A stretch of DNA of 64,000 nt from Neobacillus jeddahensis. Lineage in GTDB: Bacteria; Bacillota; Bacilli; Bacillales; Cytobacillaceae. The stretch spans positions 1 through 64,000 of the forward strand of contig NZ_CCAS010000019.1 in the NCBI RefSeq assembly GCF_000612625.1. Direction: 5' to 3'. The position numbers and the translations under genes are program-made. The notes under the pieces are model-generated. The model did no database searches. It had not been told where the DNA came from and saw nothing but the letters and a program-made list of their open reading frames with translations. Below, in pieces: positions 46,564 through 55,476 of the stretch. Position 1 is the stretch's first letter. Every line of letters starts with the position of its first letter.

Positions 46564-47328
46564 TTATAAGCTTGAATGGAACAGGTTGAGTACACATCGT
46601 AGTTCCTTAACAGCAATCTGTCCTGGTGCAGATACATTCTTTGCAGCCCCGAATGTTAGCGCTGAACCAAATATTTCACCCGCCAGACGACTTACGACTC
46701 CCTTGCCGCTCATCGACATGGTAATGATCGGTCTATCCGCATATCGTTCATACATCGTGTTAGTTGCATCCAATAAGGTAATCACATCAGCTGCACTATT
46801 AGGCATGACGGCGATCTTAGGTAGATCAGCCCCTAATTCCTGTGCTTTACGCAGTCGGGCAATGATTTCCTCCTTATCAGGAGTCTTGGCAAAATCATGA
46901 TTGGAGACAATGACGTATACACCATGGTGATGTGCTTTTTCAATTAAGGAGGTTACAGCCTTTTCATCATTACATAACTCAACATCGATCATATCAACCA
47001 TACCTGTTTCTATCATTGCTTTATTTACTTCAAAGTAATGATCCTTCCCCAATTCCTTTTGTCCGCCTTCACGGGCACTTCTGAAGGTGAAAATCAGCGG
47101 AATATTGACAAGGATGGAACGAATGTCTGCTAATATCGCTTTAACTTTACGATGATCCTCCACATCTTTAAAGAAGTCAACGCGCCACTCCACAACATCG
47201 ATGTCGAGTGTTTTGAGGTGGGCCGCTTCTTCCATTAATTGCTCCTCGGTTTCTCCCACCATCGGAACACAGATCTTTGGTGCCCCCTCTCCAATCGTGA
47301 TCCCCTTAACATTTATCTTCCTTTTCAT
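46564..47328 (-). CDS. aroD: type I 3-dehydroquinate dehydratase
   Basis: Dehydrates 3-dehydroquinate to 3-dehydroshikimate in the aromatic pathway. The 254-residue TIM-barrel protein has EWRVDFF near the start, the catalytic His in VIVSNHDFAKTP, the Schiff-base Lys in LPKIAVMPNS, and GKGVVSRLAGEIFGSALTFG in the active-site loop. B. subtilis calls the equivalent gene aroC. It follows aroK in the same direction with a 44-bp gap; the Shine-Dalgarno is weak. Confidence 0.96.
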   Translation of the reverse strand: MKRKINVKGITIGEGAPKICVPMVGETEEQLMEEAAHLKTLDIDVVEWRVDFFKDVEDHRKVKAILADIRSILVNIPLIFTFRSAREGGQKELGKDHYFEVNKAMIETGMVDMIDVELCNDEKAVTSLIEKAHHHGVYVIVSNHDFAKTPDKEEIIARLRKAQELGADLPKIAVMPNSAADVITLLDATNTMYERYADRPIITMSMSGKGVVSRLAGEIFGSALTFGAAKNVSAPGQIAVKELRCVLNLFHSSL

Positions 47329-47372
47329 CTTCTCAACCCACTTTCTGTTCTAACTATACCAATTGCTTACAG

Positions 47373-47900
47373 TTATTTTAAAACTGTTCCCAATGCATCT
47401 AATATTTCGGCAGAAATTCCCTCAACACTTTTATGATCTGTAGCAATTTTCAAATGATGATCAGAATAGACCGCTTGTCTTTGATAAAAAAGTTCTTCCA
47501 TTTCATTGATAGACTTTCCCTTTAATACCGGGCGACTCTCAATAATCAGGGCTAATCTTTCTTTCCATGCCTCCAACGACAAGTCGAGATAGATGACGAT
47601 ACAATTTTTAAGACACTCTTGCCTAATTTCTTCTTGTAAAAAAGCTCCGCCGCCAAGCGAGAGAATCTTTTGCGGTTGCTCTGATAACCGCTTAATAACC
47701 TCTTTTTCTTTATCACGGAATACCTGTTCACCAAACTTAGCAAAAATTTGTGAGACCGGCAGATTAAATTCTTTTTCTATGTATTCATCTATGTCGATAA
47801 ATTCCCAATTTAATTTTTGGGCTACCAGATTGCCAATCGTCGTTTTGCCCACTCCCATGAATCCGATAAACGCAATACTTTTTTCGTCGTGAATTACCAA
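47373..47900 (-). CDS. aroK: shikimate kinase
   Basis: Phosphorylates shikimate at O3. At 175 residues it has normal length. Walker A GVGKTTIG (about residues 16-23), DIDEYIEKE for shikimate binding, FRDKEKEVIKRL and LSLGGGAF are all typical. The start is probably a TTG at 47900 behind GGGGAGGGG. It lies upstream of aroD and both belong to the shikimate pathway, so they likely form a two-gene unit. B. subtilis names it aroI/aroK. Confidence 0.95.
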   Translation of the reverse strand: MVIHDEKSIAFIGFMGVGKTTIGNLVAQKLNWEFIDIDEYIEKEFNLPVSQIFAKFGEQVFRDKEKEVIKRLSEQPQKILSLGGGAFLQEEIRQECLKNCIVIYLDLSLEAWKERLALIIESRPVLKGKSINEMEELFYQRQAVYSDHHLKIATDHKSVEGISAEILDALGTVLK

Positions 47901-47994
47901 ACAGACCCCTCCCCTTTTAAAATAGTAGACATGCTCTGCAATCTTTATGTCATTATAAGTCTAATCTAGCTATTTAAACAATCATATTCACAGT

Positions 47995-48007
47995 GGTGCC
48001 TGACACC
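47995..48007. repeat. GGTGCCTGACACC palindromic repeat
   Basis: An imperfect palindrome GGTG-CCTGA-CACC in the gap between aroK and the permease gene. The same 13-mer is remembered as a frequent intergenic sequence in Bacillus genomes; only one copy is seen in this window. Confidence 0.4.
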
Positions 48008-48012
48008 AAAAG

Positions 48013-48036
48013 AAAGAGACTCGCGCGGGAGCCTCC
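48013..48036 (-). terminator. terminator after the peptide transporter operon
   Basis: Minus strand GAGGCTC pairs with GAGTCTC (one G-U) around CCGCGC, followed by TTTCTTTTGG. Confidence 0.6.
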
Positions 48037-48040
48037 ATTT

Positions 48041-48940
48041 TTATTGCTTCATTTTTGGATCGAGTACATCTCTCAACCCATCCCCCATTAAGTTAAATCC
48101 GAGGACTGTGAGCATAATTGCGATCCCTGGAAAGAAAAGTGTCCATGGTGCTTGAGTGATATAGTTTTTGGAATCAGCGAGCATTTTTCCCCATTCTGGT
48201 GTTGGTGCTTGTGCACCCATCCCAAGGAATCCAAGGGCTGCCGCCTCAATAATTGCTGTAGCAATAGCCAATGTGGCTTGGACAATCACTGGCGAGATAC
48301 TATTTGGCAGAATATGACGAAAAAGGATTCGTCTGTCCTTCATACCAACCGCACGTGCTGACATTATATATTCCTCTTGTTTCACACTCAATACTTTCGA
48401 ACGAACCAGTCGACCGAAGTTTGGAATATTAATAACTGCAATTGCGATTAAGGCGTTTTGCAGTGATGGTCCAAGGATGGCCACAACCGCAATCGCTAAT
48501 AAAATACTAGGAAACGCCAGCATAATATCAAAGATACGCGAGATAATCCCATCGATCCAACGACCATAATATCCGGCAACAATCCCCAAAAATGTTCCAG
48601 CGACAACCGATCCTAGCACCGAGAAAAATCCTACCCACAAGGATATTCTCGCCCCATAGATAATACGTGAAAAAATATCTCGACCAAAGTCGTCCGTACC
48701 AAACCAATGTTTACTGGATGGGGACATGAACCTGTCGGCCAGCACTTGGTCTTTATAGCTGTATGGCGCAATCCACGGTGCGAGTATCGCTAAAATGATA
48801 AAGAAGATAACAATTCCTAATCCCACTAACGCTAAGCGGTTTTTGCAAAACGACAGCCATGCTTCCTTCCAAGGAGGATTTAGCTTTTCTTCTGCGGGTA
48901 CCGACGTCATATTTGCTGTATTTTTTGCAAGTTCAGCCAC
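48041..48940 (-). CDS. dppC: dipeptide/oligopeptide ABC transporter permease (DppC type)
   Basis: A 299-residue inner-membrane permease with an N-terminal OppC-type extension (SFCKNRLALVGLGIV helix), then five more helices and the ATPase-contact EAA loop YIMSARAVGMKDRRILFRHILPN. GTDDFGRDIFSRIIYGAR is the OppC/DppC signature. It starts with a GTG behind GGGGGGATC. It is the last gene of the dppD-dppF-dppE-dppB-dppC order here, 12 bp after dppB. Confidence 0.93.
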   Translation of the reverse strand: MAELAKNTANMTSVPAEEKLNPPWKEAWLSFCKNRLALVGLGIVIFFIILAILAPWIAPYSYKDQVLADRFMSPSSKHWFGTDDFGRDIFSRIIYGARISLWVGFFSVLGSVVAGTFLGIVAGYYGRWIDGIISRIFDIMLAFPSILLAIAVVAILGPSLQNALIAIAVINIPNFGRLVRSKVLSVKQEEYIMSARAVGMKDRRILFRHILPNSISPVIVQATLAIATAIIEAAALGFLGMGAQAPTPEWGKMLADSKNYITQAPWTLFFPGIAIMLTVLGFNLMGDGLRDVLDPKMKQ

Positions 48941-48952
48941 TAGTGATCCCCC

Positions 48953-49960
48953 CTATTTTGTATACTTTATTCTTGGATCAACAAAGACATATAATAAATC
49001 GACAATTAAATTTATCAGAACGAAGATTGCTGCAATAATTAAAATTCCCGACTGGATAACGGGATAGTCACGATATCCGATCGCATCGTAAAGGTATCGA
49101 CCAATCCCCGGCCAGCCAAAAATGGTTTCAGTTAAAATGGCTCCTCCCAACAGCAGCCCCGTTTGTAACCCGATAACAGTAAGTACTGGAATGATGGCAT
49201 TTTTTAATGAATGCTTATACACAACCCAGAACATTTTTAACCCCTTGGCTCTTGCCGTACGAATATAGTCGGATTGCATAACCTCCAACATAGTTGCTCG
49301 GGTCATTCTCGCAATAATCGCCATTGGAATGGTCGCAAGGGCAAAGCTCGGCAAAATCAAATGTTTTATAACCGTGCCAAATTGATCAAATCTCCCCTGT
49401 AGGAGCGTATCCACTAAATAGAGATTGGTGATGGAGGCAACCGGATCTCGGACATCCTCTCTACCGGTTGTTGGCAGCCAGCCTAATTCATTGGCGAAGC
49501 CCCATTGCATCATTAAGCCCAGCCAAAAAATTGGCAATGACACCCCAACTAGCGCCAAAACCATTGCCGTATAATCGAACCAAGACTTCGAAAACCAGGC
49601 ACTAATAATTCCAGCATTCACACCGATGATAATCGCGATCAACATCGCAATCACTGTCAGTTCGATCGTAGCTGCTAAAAATGGCCAAACTTCTTCATTA
49701 ATGGGACCCCTTGTTCTTAATGAAGTCCCTAAATCACCGTGTAAAAGCTTATTAAGATAGTCAACGTATTGTATGTACCATGGCCTGTCCAATCCCAACT
49801 GTTTGGTTAATACAGCAATAGCTTCTTTTGTTGCCCTTTGACCTAAAATGACCTGCGCTGGATTCCCTGGGATGGCATGTATAATTCCAAAAACAACTAA
49901 TGTCATTCCAAATAAGACCGGTATTAAGGAACCTAAACGGCGAACTGTATAAGTAAACAA
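48953..49960 (-). CDS. dppB: dipeptide/oligopeptide ABC transporter permease (DppB type)
   Basis: A permease of about 335 residues with six helices. It opens with YTVRRLGSLIPVLFGMTL and contains GDLGTSLRTRGPI and the EAA loop DYIRTARAKGLKMFWVVYKHSLKNA. The frame begins with a GTG at 49969 that touches the Shine-Dalgarno. The TTG at 49960 has better spacing from AAGGGGTG and is preferred. It forms the heterodimeric pore with DppC and lies after a hairpin that separates it from the binding-protein gene. Confidence 0.92.
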   Translation of the reverse strand: MFTYTVRRLGSLIPVLFGMTLVVFGIIHAIPGNPAQVILGQRATKEAIAVLTKQLGLDRPWYIQYVDYLNKLLHGDLGTSLRTRGPINEEVWPFLAATIELTVIAMLIAIIIGVNAGIISAWFSKSWFDYTAMVLALVGVSLPIFWLGLMMQWGFANELGWLPTTGREDVRDPVASITNLYLVDTLLQGRFDQFGTVIKHLILPSFALATIPMAIIARMTRATMLEVMQSDYIRTARAKGLKMFWVVYKHSLKNAIIPVLTVIGLQTGLLLGGAILTETIFGWPGIGRYLYDAIGYRDYPVIQSGILIIAAIFVLINLIVDLLYVFVDPRIKYTK

Positions 49961-49991
49961 ATCACTCACCCCTTAAAGGAAAACTTCTAAC

Positions 49992-50020
49992 AAAAGGGGA
50001 GGAAACGGTTCCTCCCCTTT
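49992..50020 (-). terminator. hairpin between the binding-protein and permease genes
   Basis: AAAGGGGAGGAA and TTCCTCCCCTTT form a 12-bp GC-rich stem with a 4-nt loop, then TTG. The short T tail suggests partial termination or 3' protection, giving more binding protein than permease mRNA. Confidence 0.65.
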
Positions 50021-50029
50021 CAATAATGA

Positions 50030-51637
50030 TTATTTAAATTCTACTTTTGTTAAAGGCTCTGAACCTGTTGGGTGTGGTAAATAATTTACAACATCCTTCG
50101 AAGCCGCTAATAGTGGTACTGAGTGAACAAGTGGAACCCATGGAGCATCATCATGGATGATTTCTTGGGCTTTCTTGTAAAGCTCATTACGCTTGGCTTG
50201 ATCTGGTTCAGTTTGAGCTTGAATCAAGATATCATGAAGCTCGTCATTACTATAGTAAGAGTAGTTGTTGCTTCCAATGCTGTCTTTATCTAAAAGAGTA
50301 TATAGGAAGTTATCAGGGTCACCATTGTCTCCTGTCCAGCCAAGCATGAACATATCAAACTCGCCTTTAGCCGCTTTATCTAGATAAGTAGCCCATTCAA
50401 CCGTTTGAATTTTTGCTTTAACGCCAATTTTGTTTAAGCTTTCTTGAATAACCTCTGCCACCTTTTGTGCTTCAGGCATATATGGACGTGCTACTGGCAT
50501 TGCCCAAAGGTCCATTTCAAATCCTTTTTCATAGCCAGCTTCTTTTAATAATGCTTTAGCTTTTTCTAAGTCATATGGATAATCTTGAATGGCATCATTA
50601 TAACCTTCGATTGATGGCGGCATTGGGTTAACAGCAGGATCTGCTTTTCCTCCATAAAACGCATCAATGATAGCTTTCTTATCTACTGCATAGTTAATCG
50701 CTTGACGAACAAGCTTGTTATCAAATGGTTTACGAGTCGTTGTCATCCCAATGTAGCCAACGTTCATGGAAGGACGTTCAATTACTTGTAACTTGTCATT
50801 TGCTTTCACAGTTGCTTCATCTGAGTTATTCAATCCATCCATCACGTCAATCTCACCATTTGAAAGGGCATTTAGACGGGCTGTGTTCTCAGGAATCACA
50901 CGGAAAATTACTTTATTTAATTTAGGGAAGCCTTTTTGCCAGTAATCAGGATTTTTTTCAAGTGTAATCGTATCATTCTGTTTCCACTCTACAAATTTGA
51001 ATGGACCTGTTCCTACTGGATGACTTCTAAAATCATCACCATATTTTTCAACAGCAGTTGGACTGGCAATTCCGAATGGAGACATGGCTAAGTTCTTTAG
51101 GAATGGTGCTTGTGGTCTATTTAAGACAAATTGCACAGTGTTCGCGTCAACAGCTTTCACTTCTTTAATAACGTGTCCCTCATCGCCTTTATAGCCACCG
51201 AACATCGAATAATATGGGAAGCTATCGGCATTACCATTCATCCAGCGATTAAAGTTAAAGACAACCGCATCTGCATTAAAGTCTGTACCATCGTGGAATT
51301 TTACACCTTGACGGAGGTGGAAGGTGTAAGTTAAACCGTCATCAGTCACTTCCCACTTTTCTGCAAGTCCAGGATTTACGGTTGTATCTTGGTCGCCATA
51401 TTGTAAAAGAGTTTCAAAAATGTTTTCCGTTACTTTAAACGTTTCCCCTTCAGTTGTGGTGATCGGATCTAATGAAGTGGAATCACCGCCACGACCATAT
51501 ACAAGCGTATCTTTCTTCGATCCACCACTGTCTTTCTTGTCTCCCGCATCATTATTTGTTTTACTGTTGCAGCCAACAAGGAGCATACTCATGGCTAATA
51601 GCGAAATCAACAGCAGTTTAAATGAGCTTTTCTTCAT
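50030..51637 (-). CDS. dppE: peptide-binding lipoprotein of the ABC importer (DppE/OppA type)
   Basis: A 535-residue solute-binding protein, family 5. The lipobox LLVGC places the lipidated Cys at 23, followed by a Gly/Ser/Lys-rich linker. Family signatures are LREGVKFHDGTDFNADAVVF, the SHPVGTGPFKFVEW block and DLEKAKALLKEAGYEKGF. It captures peptides outside the membrane and hands them to DppBC. GGGGGAAAAAGG precedes the ATG. The C-terminal half contains GWTGDNGDPDNFL, often seen in dipeptide binders, so dipeptides are favoured but not proven. Confidence 0.93.
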   Translation of the reverse strand: MKKSSFKLLLISLLAMSMLLVGCNSKTNNDAGDKKDSGGSKKDTLVYGRGGDSTSLDPITTTEGETFKVTENIFETLLQYGDQDTTVNPGLAEKWEVTDDGLTYTFHLRQGVKFHDGTDFNADAVVFNFNRWMNGNADSFPYYSMFGGYKGDEGHVIKEVKAVDANTVQFVLNRPQAPFLKNLAMSPFGIASPTAVEKYGDDFRSHPVGTGPFKFVEWKQNDTITLEKNPDYWQKGFPKLNKVIFRVIPENTARLNALSNGEIDVMDGLNNSDEATVKANDKLQVIERPSMNVGYIGMTTTRKPFDNKLVRQAINYAVDKKAIIDAFYGGKADPAVNPMPPSIEGYNDAIQDYPYDLEKAKALLKEAGYEKGFEMDLWAMPVARPYMPEAQKVAEVIQESLNKIGVKAKIQTVEWATYLDKAAKGEFDMFMLGWTGDNGDPDNFLYTLLDKDSIGSNNYSYYSNDELHDILIQAQTEPDQAKRNELYKKAQEIIHDDAPWVPLVHSVPLLAASKDVVNYLPHPTGSEPLTKVEFK

Positions 51638-51688
51638 ATACCTTTTTCCCCCTATTTTCTTTTTTGTTTTATCATCAATGCGGCAAAA

Positions 51689-52657
51689 TCACTTATTATA
51701 CAGGTGACATGACACAAAATGATCGTTTAGATTGTGTTCTGCTGGTCTTGCCGTTTTACAAATATCCATTACTTGTGTACATCTAGTATGGAAGGCACAA
51801 CCTGAAGGAGGATTAGCAGGACTTGGAAGCTCCCCTTCAATTAAAATCGTTTCTCTCTTAATATCTGGATCTGGTATTGGTACAGCTGAAAGTAGAGCTT
51901 TTGTATAAGGATGTTTCGGATTCTCGTACAGCTCTTCACTTTCGGATAACTCTATTAATCTGCCTAAATACATAACGCCAACACGATCACTAATATGACG
52001 GACTACTCCTAAATCATGCGCAATAAATATGTACGTCAGTTGGAATTCCCTTTGGATATCCTTCATTAGGTTCAGTACCTGTGCTTGGATGGAAACGTCT
52101 AGGGCGGAAACAGGCTCGTCGGCGATAATTAACTTTGGCTTCGTCATTAAAGCTTTGGCAATGCCAATTCTTTGGCGCTGACCACCGCTGAACTGGTGTG
52201 GATAGCGTTTTGCATGATAACTACTTAAGCCCACTACCTCAAGCATCTCTCTTACCTGCTTACGGCGTTCTTCCTTCGTTCCAATTCCATGGACAACCAA
52301 AGGTTCTTCTAAAATCTGTTCAATAGAATGTCTTGGGTTTAATGATGCATATGGGTCCTGGAATACCATCTGAATGTCGCGGCGCGTTTTTCGCAAATCC
52401 GTTTTTGACATACTAGTAATCTCTTTATCTTCAAAGATGATTCTTCCGTCACTTGCCTCAATCAAACGCATCAGCAATCTGCCGGTTGTCGATTTTCCAC
52501 AACCACTTTCCCCAACGATCCCTAATGTTTCTCCCTTTTTCACATAAAATGACACATCATCGACCGCTTTGACCTCGCCTTGCTTCTTTCCAAGAAGTCC
52601 ACCTGTAATGGGAAAGTATTTTTTCAGCCCATTTACCTCAAGAAGTAACTCTGACAT
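51689..52657 (-). CDS. dppF: peptide ABC transporter ATP-binding protein (OppF/DppF type)
   Basis: A 322-residue ATPase. Walker A is GESGCGKSTTGR, the signature FSGGQRQRIGIAKAL, Walker B LIIADEPVSALDVSIQAQ, and the switch FIAHDLGVV. It ends with the oligopeptide C-terminal domain PANPPSGCAFHTRC, whose Cys residues can bind an iron-sulphur cluster in some family members. The start at ATG 52657 overlaps the dppD end by 20 bp; the in-frame GTG at 52666 is too near the Shine-Dalgarno. Confidence 0.93.
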   Translation of the reverse strand: MSELLLEVNGLKKYFPITGGLLGKKQGEVKAVDDVSFYVKKGETLGIVGESGCGKSTTGRLLMRLIEASDGRIIFEDKEITSMSKTDLRKTRRDIQMVFQDPYASLNPRHSIEQILEEPLVVHGIGTKEERRKQVREMLEVVGLSSYHAKRYPHQFSGGQRQRIGIAKALMTKPKLIIADEPVSALDVSIQAQVLNLMKDIQREFQLTYIFIAHDLGVVRHISDRVGVMYLGRLIELSESEELYENPKHPYTKALLSAVPIPDPDIKRETILIEGELPSPANPPSGCAFHTRCTQVMDICKTARPAEHNLNDHFVSCHLYNK

Positions 52658-53651
52658 GCTGATCACTCCCCTCCTTCAATGTATGTAGGAAACAGCGCAC
52701 CTCATGTCCATCTTTTTCCTGACTAATTAATGTTGGTGTCTCCACCTTGCACTGACCAAAGGCTTCTGCGCATCTTGCCGCGAACCTGCAGCCTTTATCA
52801 ATCGTACCTGGAGTTGGGACTGCACCTGGAATACTATAGAGTCGTTCTTTTTTTCCTCGTAAATCTGGTACGGATTTTAAGAGGCCTTTCGTATAGGGAT
52901 GCTGCGGATCCTTTAAAATTTTTCTGACATCGCCTTGCTCAACAATTTGGCCCGCGTACATGACAATGACACGTTCACATATTTCGGCTACTACTCCTAG
53001 ATCATGAGTAATCAGGATAATGGACGTGTTCGTTTTTTTGTTCAAGTCCTTCATTAGAGCAAGTATTTGTGCTTGGATCGTTACGTCAAGGGCTGTGGTT
53101 GGCTCATCTGCGATGAGGACTTTTGGATTGCAGGCCATTGCCATCGCAATCATAACCCTTTGTCTCATTCCACCAGATAACTGATGAGGATGATCTTTAA
53201 GGATTCCTTCCGCTCTCGGAATTCCGACTAACTTTAATAATTCAATACAGCGCATTTGCGCTTGCTTTTTGGTTAAACTCGTATGTAAGCGAATGGCTTC
53301 CATCAACTGATTACCGATCGAAAACAGCGGGTTCAGTGATGTCATTGGTTCCTGAAAAATCATTGATATTTGATTCCCACGAATTTTTCGCCACTCTTTT
53401 TCAGAGATGTTCGTTAAGTCATTTCCTTCAAAAACAATTTCGCCCTTCTCAATTTTCCCTGGCGGTGAAGGGATCAGACCCATCGTTGCCAACGAGGTGA
53501 CACTTTTCCCACTTCCTGATTCACCAACAATACCAAGTATTTCTCCTTCTTTTAATTCAAAACTGATCCCATCAACTGCGGGTAAAAACTTTTTCCCAGA
53601 CTGAAACGATACCTTTAAATCGTTTATGCGAAGAATAGGTTCACTGCTCAC
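52638..53651 (-). CDS. dppD: peptide ABC transporter ATP-binding protein (OppD/DppD type)
   Basis: A 337-residue ATPase and first gene of the operon. Walker A is [11 protein letters not shown], the signature [14 protein letters not shown], Walker [19 protein letters not shown], and the C-terminal domain [12 protein letters not shown]. The open frame extends to 53741 as an AT-rich, non-conserved hydrophobic stretch. The GTG at 53651 behind AGGTGTAAAT starts right before the conserved [13 protein letters not shown]. It pairs with DppF to energise import. Confidence 0.92.
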   Translation of the reverse strand: MSSEPILRINDLKVSFQSGKKFLPAVDGISFELKEGEILGIVGESGSGKSVTSLATMGLIPSPPGKIEKGEIVFEGNDLTNISEKEWRKIRGNQISMIFQEPMTSLNPLFSIGNQLMEAIRLHTSLTKKQAQMRCIELLKLVGIPRAEGILKDHPHQLSGGMRQRVMIAMAMACNPKVLIADEPTTALDVTIQAQILALMKDLNKKTNTSIILITHDLGVVAEICERVIVMYAGQIVEQGDVRKILKDPQHPYTKGLLKSVPDLRGKKERLYSIPGAVPTPGTIDKGCRFAARCAEAFGQCKVETPTLISQEKDGHEVRCFLHTLKEGSDQHVRVTS

Positions 53652-53921
53652 ATTTACACCTACCTGCTCATTCGTTTTTATTAAATTGACTAACACTAAA
53701 AATATTATAATATAATAAATATTAAGACTATTATGACACAAAATAGTCCGTTGTGGCTATGTAAATTTGTCGAAAAATAAAAAAAATTTAAAAAACCACA
53801 GTGTTCCATAACACTTTAACGTATTACCGTATTCCAACATCTCTAGCATTAATCGACCTTCTAGTTTCAGTTTTTACAATCATAGCTACATTAAAATATC
53901 TAATACCCTATTCATTTCTGC

Positions 53922-53965
53922 AAAAAAAACTGAAGAAGACCTATTCTTCTCTGAGAATAGGTCTT
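53922..53965 (-). terminator. terminator after the MerR-family gene
   Basis: Minus strand AAGACCTATTCT and AGAATAGGTCTT form a perfect 12-bp stem with a 6-nt loop, then CTTCAGTTTTTTTT. The 53742-53921 stretch between this and dppD is AT-rich and holds no gene. Confidence 0.85.
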
Positions 53966-53974
53966 CCTAAAATA

Positions 53975-54739
53975 CTATTGTTTCATCCCGGTATAGATGT
54001 AAATGGCATCTCGCAAAAATGCTGCTGTTCCTGGTTGTTCTTTATCATAGTAGGCTGTAAATCGTTCGTCATCAACATACATTTGACCTAGGCCAGCATG
54101 GGACTCTTTGCTGTATTCATGCCAATAATAACATAACCATTGCTTGTGTAGGTCTGCTGCCTTTTGAGCAAGTTCACCTGCAGGGTCACCTGTTTTAAAG
54201 GCTTCAGCTAACGTTTCAGTCACTTGTTCCGCTAGTTTTGTAACCTCTTTGTATTGTGCCTCGGTCATGTTTTGCAGTTTGGCATTGGACTTCTCAACCG
54301 TGTCCTTCCCATACTTTTCCCGAATTTCCTTGCCATACTTTTTCTCATTATCTTCAATCATTTTTTTCTTAAATCCTTCAAACTTCTCTTTATTTGACAT
54401 TTTCATTCTCCCTTCCGTTAATGCTATTGTTTTTTCCACATTAGAAATCAGTAGTTCTAATTGCTCCTTTTTTTCAAGGAGTTTTTCACGATGTTCTTTC
54501 AGTGCCGCTGCACCATCAAAGGATGGGGCAGTTACGATAAGTTTTATTCTGTGTAGATCTACACCTAATTCTCGGTAAAATAGAATTTGTTGCAGGCGGT
54601 CCACCTCTTCCTGACCATAGATTCTATATCCTGACGAATTGATTCTTGCCGGCTTAAGAATACCTATTTCATCATAATACCGAAGCGTTCTGGTACTTAC
54701 ACCTGCGAGATTCGCTAGCTTTTGCACTGTATACTCCAT
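53975..54739 (-). CDS. MerR family regulator with TipAS drug-binding domain (Mta-like)
   Basis: A 254-residue activator. The N-terminal MerR winged helix (residues 1-75) has LANLAGVSTRTLRYYDEIGI and RINSSGYRIYGQEEVDRLQ. A coiled dimerisation helix follows (about 78-120). The C-terminal TipAS ligand domain (about 130-250) contains KWLCYYWH-like HKQWLCYYWHEYSKE and GLGQMYVDDERFTAYYD. The closest known type is B. subtilis Mta, which activates multidrug efflux genes. No efflux gene is adjacent. Its own promoter has the long-spacer architecture expected for autoregulation. AGGTGAT precedes the ATG. Confidence 0.93.
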   Translation of the reverse strand: MEYTVQKLANLAGVSTRTLRYYDEIGILKPARINSSGYRIYGQEEVDRLQQILFYRELGVDLHRIKLIVTAPSFDGAAALKEHREKLLEKKEQLELLISNVEKTIALTEGRMKMSNKEKFEGFKKKMIEDNEKKYGKEIREKYGKDTVEKSNAKLQNMTEAQYKEVTKLAEQVTETLAEAFKTGDPAGELAQKAADLHKQWLCYYWHEYSKESHAGLGQMYVDDERFTAYYDKEQPGTAAFLRDAIYIYTGMKQ

Positions 54740-54761
54740 TCGATCACCTCCCCATAAATCA

Positions 54762-54792
54762 ACGATACACCTTAACGCTGCGTCAATGTCAA
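54762..54792 (-). promoter_or_regulatory. MerR-type promoter with 19-bp spacer and dyad operator
   Basis: Minus strand TTGACA and TATCGT are separated by 19 bp rather than 17. The spacer contains the dyad TTGACGC-A-GCGTTAA (54772-54786 on the plus strand TTAACGCTGCGTCAA). This is the standard layout for MerR-family activation by DNA untwisting. Confidence 0.8.
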
Positions 54793-54806
54793 CACCTATT
54801 GTTCCA

Positions 54807-55253
54807 TTATTCTTTTTCTTTTCGATCGGTAATATTTCGAACGACCACTAATAAATGCGTACATTTTCCATCTTGATTTATAACAGGGGTAATCGTAGAT
54901 TCCCAGTATACTACCTGATTTGCAGCGTATTTCATTTCGGCTAAATTACTGAGTGTCGGCGGCACGATAAATTTATCTTCGTAGGTAATTGGTTCTTTTG
55001 TTGTTAATGCCAATAAATACTTTGCTTCAATTTTTTTATAAACCCCCAAAGGAAGAACTTTACTTAATGGCTTCCCAAAGGATTGTGTCGTAAGCCCTGA
55101 AAATTTTGTTGCCGGCTCATTTGCAAGAATATAGCTAAACTGCCGGTCTTCATCTACCTTTGTTAGGTATACCAAGTCGGACATATTGTTAAATAGTTGA
55201 AAAAAAAGCGCAATTTTATTTAGTACCTCAAGATTATACAGATCTATATTCAT
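54807..55253 (-). CDS. orphan PAS-domain protein, probably a truncated signalling protein
   Basis: About 148 residues: a helical start, then one PAS fold (about 20-145) with LANEPATKFSGL, ending VVVRNITDRKEKE. In most proteins that DRKEKE end marks the PAS-to-output linker and continues into a GGDEF, kinase or second PAS domain. Here the frame stops at once and the MerR promoter follows 15 bp on. Start uncertain: ATG 55253 has AAGGG six bases upstream; ATG 55256 and 55271 are alternatives. It may be a stand-alone PAS protein or a stub of a larger sensor. Confidence 0.6.
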   Translation of the reverse strand: MNIDLYNLEVLNKIALFFQLFNNMSDLVYLTKVDEDRQFSYILANEPATKFSGLTTQSFGKPLSKVLPLGVYKKIEAKYLLALTTKEPITYEDKFIVPPTLSNLAEMKYAANQVVYWESTITPVINQDGKCTHLLVVVRNITDRKEKE

Positions 55254-55476
55254 CATTAACCCTTCGATCATGCAATAATTTCTATTTATTAATTTTCCCG
55301 GTATACAATAGTCTAGTGATTTCCTCCCATATTCACCTAGTTCCGTTTCGTTTTCATATGTTCATTATCATTTAGGAGGACAGAATAGAATATCCCCTAC
55401 TATTCCCATCTTTTCGAAATAATAAAAACCAGGAACTTTTTCCTATTCTATATATCCACATTCGATACTACTTTTT

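Noticed and set aside
53651-53741. N-terminal extension of the DppD ATPase
   Set aside because: AT-rich hydrophobic stretch absent from the family; GTG 53651 has the Shine-Dalgarno and begins at the conserved region.
53801-54091. 96-codon plus-strand frame across the MerR terminator
   Set aside because: It crosses a perfect terminator stem and the 3' end of the MerR gene; AT-driven open frame.
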